This document shows positions 1 to 5,198 of a stretch of 5,198 bases of DNA, in pieces. Each line of letters opens with the position of its first letter. The first letter of the stretch is position 1. The DNA comes from an uncultured Actinomycetes bacterium (GTDB taxonomy: Bacteria; Actinomycetota; Thermoleophilia; Solirubrobacterales; 70-9), in contig CAMPIP010000171.1 of the NCBI GenBank assembly GCA_946886425.1, positions 1 through 5,198 of the forward strand, given 5' to 3'. The translations under genes were made by a program, and so were the position numbers. Under the pieces are notes generated by a model. The model made no database searches and was not told the DNA's origin. It saw nothing but the letters and a program-made list of their open reading frames with translations.

Positions 1-354
1 GACCCGCGCTGGCGGGACGAGGTGCTGGCCGCCTGGTCGGACGGGGGCGACGCGCCGCGCGACGGCGGCGTCTACTGGCAGACCCGCGGCCCCCGCTTCG
101 AGACCCCGGCGGAGATCCGCCTGATCGCCCCCCACGCCGACCTGGTCGGGATGACGATCGCCTCCGAGTGCATAGTCGCCGGCGAGCTGGGCCTCGAATA
201 CGCCGCGCTCTGCGTGGTCGACAACCTCGCCAACGGCCTCGCCGAGGGCGAGCTCGACGTCGCCGCCCTCGAGGACGACCGCCTCGCCAACGCCGAGCGG
301 CTGCGCGAGGGCCTGGCGGCGGTGCTGCCGCGACTCGGGGCGGTCGGCCGATGA
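1..354 (+). CDS. mtnP: MTA/MTI phosphorylase (purine nucleoside phosphorylase family), C-terminal part
   Basis: This is the last 117 codons of a nucleoside phosphorylase of the MTAP/PNP (trimeric, family 2) type. The reading frame is open from base 1, so the start lies upstream; complete family members are about 260-290 residues. Visible family landmarks, numbered from base 1, are GPRFETPAE at 30-38 and VGMT at 49-52, which contains the Met-Thr pair that contacts the ribose and phosphate. The base-binding strand VVDNLANG follows at 72-79. Human MTAP has Asp220 and Asp222 in this strand to hold adenine; here the aligned residues are Asn75 and Ala77. Asn at this place is typical of enzymes acting on 6-oxopurines, so I infer that the substrate is methylthioinosine (or inosine/guanosine) rather than MTA. 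The next gene is an MTA deaminase, which would make methylthioinosine. The enzyme should be cytoplasmic. The family call is firm; the substrate is an inference. Confidence 0.88.
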   Translation, partial: DPRWRDEVLAAWSDGGDAPRDGGVYWQTRGPRFETPAEIRLIAPHADLVGMTIASECIVAGELGLEYAALCVVDNLANGLAEGELDVAALEDDRLANAERLREGLAAVLPRLGAVGR

Positions 355-358
355 TCGT

Positions 359-401
359 GTGTGATGAGTTCTGCCCGCCTGCCGGGCAGAACTCATCACA
401 C
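359..401. repeat. Perfect 19-bp inverted repeat, 5-nt loop (intergenic hairpin)
   Basis: The left arm at 359-377 and the right arm at 383-401 are exact reverse complements, separated by the loop CCTGC. Each arm holds the core TGATGAGTTCTGCCCG or its complement. The element starts 4 bases after the phosphorylase stop codon and ends just before the deaminase ribosome binding site. No T-run follows, so it is not a classical intrinsic terminator. It may be a REP-like dispersed palindrome, a U-less terminator or attenuator, an mRNA-stabilising stem, or a binding site for a dimeric regulator. The sequence alone does not decide between these. Confidence 0.9.
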
Positions 402-402
402 C

Positions 403-407
403 GGAGG
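403..407 (+). promoter_or_regulatory. Ribosome binding site of the MTA/SAH deaminase gene
   Basis: GGAGG lies 5 bases before the ATG at 413 and supports that start. It begins one base after the right arm of the 19-bp inverted repeat. If the hairpin forms in the mRNA, the site is at the foot of the stem, where the fold could affect ribosome loading. Confidence 0.75.
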
Positions 408-412
408 CCGCG

Positions 413-1654
413 ATGCCGCTGACCATCACCGATGCCCGTCTCGACGGCGCCCCGGTCGCGCTGCGCTGCGCCGACGGCGCGATCACCGCGCTGGGGCCCG
501 AGGTGACGCCCGAGCCCGGCGACGAGACGATCGCGGCGGGCGGGGCGCCGCTGCTGCCGCCGCTGGTCAACGGCCACACCCACGCGGCGATGACGCTGTT
601 CCGGGGCAGCGGCGGCGACCTGCCGCTGATGCCTTGGCTGGAAGAGAAGATCTGGCCGGTCGAGGCGAAGCTGGGCGAGGAGGACGTCTACTGGGGGACG
701 CGGCTGGCCTGCGCGGAGATGGCCCGCTCCGGCACCACTCGGTTCTGGGACATGTACTGGCACCCGACCGCGGCGGCCCGGGCGGTCGTCGACGCCGGGA
801 TGCGGGCGGCGGTCGGGGCGCCGCTGATCGACATGGACGGCGCCGCCTCCTCCCTCCGCGAGACCGCCCTGCGCAGCCTCGACGAGCTGGCCGAGCTGGG
901 GCCGGCGATCGAGCCGGCGCTGGCCCCGCACGCGATCTACACGGTCAGCGAGGAGTCGCTGCGCTGGATCGCCGAGCTCAGCCGCGAGCGCCAGGTGCCG
1001 GTCCAGATCCACCTCTCCGAGACCGAGCAGGAGGTCGCCGGCTGCCTCGCCGCCAGCGGCGCCCGGCCGGCCGTCTACCTGGACCGGCTCGGCCTCCTCA
1101 GCGAGCGGACGGTCCTCGCCCACGGAGTCTGGCTAGACGAGGAGGAGCTGGAGCTGATCGCGGCCCGCGGCTGCACCCTGGTCGCCAACCCGGCCGCCAA
1201 CATGAAGCTCGCGGTCGGCGGCGTCTTCCCCTACCCGGCGGCGCATGCCGCCGGAGCGGCGATCGGGCTTGGCACCGACGGGGCCGGCTCCAACGACTCG
1301 CTCGACCTGCTCGCCGACCTGAAGCTGTTCGCGTTGAGCCAGAAGCACGCCGCCGCCGATCCGACCGCGATCGCAGCCGAGGACGCCTGGGCGATCGCGA
1401 CCGGCGCCCGCGCCCCGCGGCTCGGCGCCACCGAGCTCGCCGTCGGCGCCCCCGCTGACTTCCTGTTGCCGCACCCCGACGCCCCGGAGCTGTGCTTCGG
1501 CGAGCTCGCCTCCGACCTCGTCTACGCCGCGGCGGGCTCCGCGATCGCGACCACCGTGGTCGCCGGCGAGGTGCTGGTCCGCGACGGCCGGGTCCCGGAC
1601 CTGGCCGAGGTGGTCGCCCGCGCCGGGGAGAGGGCGCGCGGGCTCGGGCTGTGA
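413..1654 (+). CDS. mtaD: 5-methylthioadenosine/S-adenosylhomocysteine deaminase (amidohydrolase)
   Basis: This predicted cytoplasmic metal-dependent deaminase converts MTA to methylthioinosine and/or S-adenosylhomocysteine to S-inosylhomocysteine, releasing ammonia. The 413 residues are a normal length for the Atz/Trz-like amidohydrolase family. The order of motifs fits: NGHTHAAM with metal ligands His55 and His57, then HLSETEQE with His200 and Glu203. These are followed by the His237-Gly turn and GTDG with the catalytic/metal Asp289. The C-terminal part (about 340-395) returns to the small beta domain, ending in the family-typical GEVLVRDGRV. In the NPxxNMKLA motif (259-267) the residue before Asn is Ala258; many relatives have His there. 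It is not one of the usual metal ligands, so the enzyme is probably active. The ATG is supported by GGAGG 5 bases upstream. The gene is 58 bases after the phosphorylase and probably shares its transcript. Related guanine, chlorohydrolase or other adenosine deaminases of the family are the main alternatives, but the neighbour favours MTA. Confidence 0.87.
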   Translation: MPLTITDARLDGAPVALRCADGAITALGPEVTPEPGDETIAAGGAPLLPPLVNGHTHAAMTLFRGSGGDLPLMPWLEEKIWPVEAKLGEEDVYWGTRLACAEMARSGTTRFWDMYWHPTAAARAVVDAGMRAAVGAPLIDMDGAASSLRETALRSLDELAELGPAIEPALAPHAIYTVSEESLRWIAELSRERQVPVQIHLSETEQEVAGCLAASGARPAVYLDRLGLLSERTVLAHGVWLDEEELELIAARGCTLVANPAANMKLAVGGVFPYPAAHAAGAAIGLGTDGAGSNDSLDLLADLKLFALSQKHAAADPTAIAAEDAWAIATGARAPRLGATELAVGAPADFLLPHPDAPELCFGELASDLVYAAAGSAIATTVVAGEVLVRDGRVPDLAEVVARAGERARGLGL

Positions 1655-1685
1655 ACGGCCTGCAACGGGTATAGGCTCGCCGCAA

Positions 1686-1686
<1 letters not shown>
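1649..1686 (+). promoter_or_regulatory. Probable promoter with leaderless GTG start for the transporter operon
   Basis: TAGGCT at 1672-1677, inside TATAGGCT, fits the actinobacterial -10 pattern TANNNT. It ends 8 bases before the GTG at 1686. No Shine-Dalgarno sequence is present before that GTG, unlike the deaminase and binding-protein genes, and no other usable in-frame start occurs before the Walker A motif. Together these suggest that transcription begins at or next to the GTG, giving a leaderless mRNA. The -35 region is weak: CTGTGA at 1649-1654 lies 17 bases upstream of the -10 and matches TTGACA at 3 of 6 positions. It overlaps the deaminase stop codon. Confidence 0.5.
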
Positions 1687-2893
<1,207 letters not shown>

Positions 2894-2897
<4 letters not shown>

Positions 2898-3637
2898 CCG
2901 GCCCGGTCCTGCTCGCGGCGGTCGGGGAAGTCGGCGAAGGCTTCTTCCAGGAACGAACCTCCGGGAGCCTCCCCTGCCAGGCGAAGCCGGACCAGGTCTT
3001 CTGCCTCGACTGGGCGCGCGAGCACATCGACCGCTTCGGGACGCCGACGCTGCAGCACGTCGAAATCGTCCTGCTCTCGGTGCTGCTGGGGTTCGCGATC
3101 GCCTTCGCGCTCTCCCTGCTCGCCCACCGCAACACCTGGCTGCGACCACCCCTGCTCGCCGCCACCGGGATCCTCTACACGATCCCCAGCATCGCCTTCT
3201 TCTTCCTGATGCTGCCGGTGACCGGGCTCGGGCGCGACACCGCGATCATCGTTCTCGCTGCCTACACGCTGCAGATCATCTACCGCAACACGATTCTCGG
3301 GCTCGCCAACGTCCCCAGCTCGGTGAAAGACGCGGCGCGCGGGATGGGCCTGACCGAGCGACAGATCCTCTGGCGGGTGGAGCTGCCGCTGGCGACGCCG
3401 GAGATCATCGCCGGACTGCGGATCGCCACCGTCAGCACGGTCGCGATCGCCACCCTCGCCGTCTTCATCAGCGCCGGCGGCCTTGGCACCCAGATCTACG
3501 GCGGCGGCAACCTCACCTTCCCGACCAGCATCATCATCGCCGGCGCGATCGCGATCGTGATGGCGCTGGCCTTCGACGTGCTGCTGCTGGGGCTGCAGCG
3601 ACTGACCACCCCCTGGCGGCGGGCGAGGCAGGCGTGA
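2894..3637 (+). CDS. opuCB: Osmoprotectant ABC transporter permease (first subunit)
   Basis: This is an inner-membrane permease subunit of the binding-protein-dependent type (BPD_transp_1 fold). It should pair with the second permease to form the osmoprotectant channel. About five hydrophobic segments are visible, at roughly 57-78, 85-107, 113-135, 175-196 and 211-236. The cytoplasmic EAA loop, which couples to the ATPase, is at 146-169 (DAARGMGLTE, then VELPLATP). Before the first membrane segment is an unusually long, mostly polar N-terminal part of about 55 residues. It holds the protein's only two cysteines, Cys28 and Cys37, which may form a disulfide if this part is outside the membrane; OpuCB proteins usually begin close to the first helix. 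The GTG start overlaps the ATPase stop as GTGA, with GGAGGAGG at 2885-2892 as ribosome binding site, so translation is probably coupled. At 247 residues it is slightly longer than usual. The exact substrate is not readable from a permease. Confidence 0.9.
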
Positions 3638-4347
3638 ACGGCCTCCACCCCGTCTTCGCCTCGTTCGGCGGCGCGCTCGAATTCATCCTCGAGCCGCAGA
3701 CCTCCAATGTCACCGGCGGCAAGAAGGTCGGCGGCTTCGACCAGGCAATGGAGCTGATGGTGAAGCAGCTCGAGGTGACGGTCCTCGCCCTGGCGCTGGC
3801 CCTGGTTGCCGCCCTGCCGATCGGGCTTTACCTCGGCCACCGCGGCAAGGGCGAACTGCTGGCGATCGGACTCGGCAACGCCGGCCGCGCGATCCCCGAG
3901 CTGGCTCTGATCGCTCTGGTCGCGGCCCTGATCGGGGTCGGTCTCGTCAACGTCACCCTGGCCCTTGCCGTGCTCGGCATCCCGCCGATCCTCACCAACG
4001 CCTTCGTCGGCGTCCGCCAGGTCGATCGCTCCACCGTCGACGCCGCCCGCGGCATGGGGATGAGCGAGCTCGAGATCGTCCGCAAGGTCGAGCTGCCGCT
4101 GGCGATCCCAACCGTGATGGGCGGCGTCCGCAGCGCCGCGATCGCGATCATCGCCACCGCCACGATCGCTCCCCTGGCAGGGGTGGAAACGCTTGGCGAC
4201 TTCATCATCAACGCCAGCATCTACGGCGAGGACGGCCGCCTCGCCGGGGCGATCCTGGTCGCGGTCCTCGCCCTCGCCCTGGAGGGCCTGCTGGCGCTGC
4301 TGCAGCGAGGACTCACTTCCGACGGACTCAAGTTGAAGACTTCCTGA
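3634..4347 (+). CDS. opuCD: Osmoprotectant ABC transporter permease (second subunit)
   Basis: This is the second inner-membrane permease subunit, homologous to the first and expected to form a heterodimer with it. Hydrophobic segments lie at roughly 47-67, 76-104, 106-125, 162-183 and 203-224. The EAA coupling loop is at 136-159 (DAARGMGMSE, then VELPLAIP), nearly identical in its core to the same loop in the first permease, as expected for paralogous subunits contacting the same ATPase dimer. The polar N-terminal stretch before the first helix is about 45 residues. The 237-residue length is slightly above the usual 210-230. The GTG start overlaps the previous stop by 4 bases (GTGA). Only a weak GAGGCAGG precedes it, so translation is probably coupled to the upstream gene. 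The gene ends 32 bases before the binding-protein gene. I assign it as OpuCD rather than OpuCB only by position. Confidence 0.9.
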   Translation: MNGLHPVFASFGGALEFILEPQTSNVTGGKKVGGFDQAMELMVKQLEVTVLALALALVAALPIGLYLGHRGKGELLAIGLGNAGRAIPELALIALVAALIGVGLVNVTLALAVLGIPPILTNAFVGVRQVDRSTVDAARGMGMSELEIVRKVELPLAIPTVMGGVRSAAIAIIATATIAPLAGVETLGDFIINASIYGEDGRLAGAILVAVLALALEGLLALLQRGLTSDGLKLKTS

Positions 4348-4366
4348 CTTCAGTCATACCCACAAC

Positions 4367-4373
4367 GAGGAGG
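4367..4373 (+). promoter_or_regulatory. Strong ribosome binding site of the binding-protein gene
   Basis: GAGGAGG sits 6 bases before the GTG at 4380. It is the best match to the Shine-Dalgarno consensus, at the best spacing, in the window, and it fixes the start of the lipoprotein signal peptide. In the 32-base gap (4348-4379) I see no convincing -10 or -35 sequence and no terminator, so the gene is probably read through from the permeases. A strong site here fits the known need for more binding protein than membrane subunits. Confidence 0.75.
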
Positions 4374-4379
4374 CAAACA

Positions 4380-5198
4380 GTGACGATCCACCGAACCAGA
4401 CTGCGGGTGCTGCTGGCAGCGCTCGCGGCGCTCGCCCTCACGCTCGGCGTCGCCGCCTGCGGTGACAGTGACGACGACAGCGGCAGCGGCGAAGGCGGAG
4501 GCGGCGGTGCGATCGTCTCCAACCCGGAAAACGCCAAGGTCAACCTGACGATCGGCTCGAAGAATTTCCCCGAACAGGAAATCCTCGGGGAAATCTACGC
4601 TCAGGCCCTCAAGGCTGCCGGCTACAAGGTGAAAAGCGCCCTCAATCTCGGCTCCGAAACCGTCGCCCTGAAAGCGGTCAAGACCGGGCAGATCTCCGGC
4701 TACCCCGAGTACGCAAGCACGGCGCTCACCTCCTTCTTCGGCCTCGAACCGGAGGAAGTTCCCGCCAACGCTGGCGAAGCCTGGGAAAAAGCCAACGAAG
4801 AATTCGAAAAGGAAGGCCTGGAGGCCTTTGAACCGACTCCGTTCGCCAGCGCCAACGCGGTCGGCACCACCAAGAAGACGGCCGAGAAATACGACCTGAG
4901 GACGGTCTCCGATCTCGAAGGGGTGTCCGAGAAACTCTCGCTGTACGGGTCGCCGGAGTGCCGCCAGCGGATCGACTGCCTGGCCGGGCTCGAACAGCTC
5001 TACGGGCTGAAGTTCAAGTCCTTCACCCCGGTCGACATCGGCCTCCGGTACACGGTGCTCGAAAAGGGTCAGGCCGACCTCTCGATCCTCTTCACGACCG
5101 ACCCCCAGCTCTCGGCCGAGAGCGACAAGTTGGTGATCCTCGAGGTCGACAAGGAAGTGTTGCCGGCCGGGAACAACAACATATTGTCCAAGAAGTCG
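4380..5198 (+). CDS. opuCC: Osmoprotectant ABC transporter substrate-binding lipoprotein, N-terminal part
   Basis: The frame is open from GTG 4380 to the window end (273 codons). The family is usually about 300 residues, so only a short C-terminal piece is missing. A lipoprotein signal peptide is clear: basic MTIHRTRLR, a hydrophobic stretch rich in Ala and Leu, and lipobox VAAC with lipidated Cys27. A Gly/Ser/Asp linker (28-43) follows. The mature part is of the OpuAC/OpuCC class: IGSKNFPEQ at 58-66, the GYPEYAST ligand-site motif at 107-114, a second-lobe motif from SPEC (191-194) to YGL (208-210), and TTDPQL at 239-244. Cys194 and Cys200 could form a disulfide. The protein would sit outside the membrane and deliver glycine betaine, choline, carnitine or a similar compound to the permeases. 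The preferred ligand cannot be told from what is visible. Glu codons are mainly GAA (19 of 27 by my count), whereas the ATPase gene uses GAG almost throughout; this may reflect high expression or a separate history. Confidence 0.92.
   Translation, partial: MTIHRTRLRVLLAALAALALTLGVAACGDSDDDSGSGEGGGGGAIVSNPENAKVNLTIGSKNFPEQEILGEIYAQALKAAGYKVKSALNLGSETVALKAVKTGQISGYPEYASTALTSFFGLEPEEVPANAGEAWEKANEEFEKEGLEAFEPTPFASANAVGTTKKTAEKYDLRTVSDLEGVSEKLSLYGSPECRQRIDCLAGLEQLYGLKFKSFTPVDIGLRYTVLEKGQADLSILFTTDPQLSAESDKLVILEVDKEVLPAGNNNILSKKS

Noticed and set aside
359..401. The intergenic hairpin as a standard intrinsic terminator.
   Set aside because: No T-run follows the right arm. The ribosome binding site of the next gene follows at once, so a full stop in transcription here would need a separate promoter that is not visible.
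361..1458. A 365-codon plus-strand frame starting inside the inverted repeat.
   Set aside because: It is an Arg/Gly/Ala-rich out-of-frame reading of the deaminase gene with no recognisable domain.
4171..4183. CCCCT/AGGGG mini-hairpin within the second permease gene.
   Set aside because: A 5-bp stem with a 3-nt loop inside a coding region is expected by chance at this GC content.
4334..4356. Short inverted repeats around the second permease stop (TGAAG with CTTCA; TGACT with AGTCA).
   Set aside because: The perfect stems are only 5 bp, the two are mutually exclusive, and no T-run follows. This is too weak to call a terminator or processing site.

Overview
The window reads as ordinary chromosome from a very GC-rich bacterium, most likely an actinomycete (Actinomycetota). 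Thermoleophilia/Solirubrobacterales-type genomes are a plausible source, but that is an inference. The signs are third codon positions almost entirely G/C, frequent GTG starts, TGA stops throughout, 4-base GTGA gene overlaps and an apparently leaderless promoter of TANNNT type. All six genes lie on the + strand and leave almost no non-coding space. I see no RNA genes, CRISPR array, insertion sequence or phage gene.

Bases 1-1654 form a purine/methionine salvage pair. The first gene is the C-terminal part of a 5'-methylthioadenosine (MTA) phosphorylase-family enzyme. Its base-recognition residues look like those of a 6-oxopurine enzyme (Asn and Ala where human MTAP has two Asp). The second is a complete amidohydrolase of the MTA/S-adenosylhomocysteine deaminase type. 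Together they suggest a two-step route: MTA is deaminated to 5'-methylthioinosine (MTI), which is then phosphorolysed to hypoxanthine and 5-methylthioribose-1-phosphate. A perfect 19-bp inverted repeat with a 5-nt loop fills the gap between the two genes and ends right next to the deaminase ribosome binding site.

Bases 1686-5198 encode an OpuC/ProU-type osmoprotectant (glycine betaine/carnitine/choline) ABC importer. The order is ATPase with a C-terminal regulatory region, permease, permease, then lipoprotein substrate-binding protein (cut by the window end). The first three genes overlap by 4 bases each. The binding-protein gene follows after 32 bases, has the best Shine-Dalgarno sequence in the window and uses clearly different Glu codons. 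A likely leaderless promoter in the 31-base gap before the ATPase suggests that the transporter is its own transcription unit.

I found no convincing evidence of a wholly undescribed system. The items most worth checking are the predicted MTI route, the intergenic palindrome, the leaderless promoter and the codon shift in the binding-protein gene.
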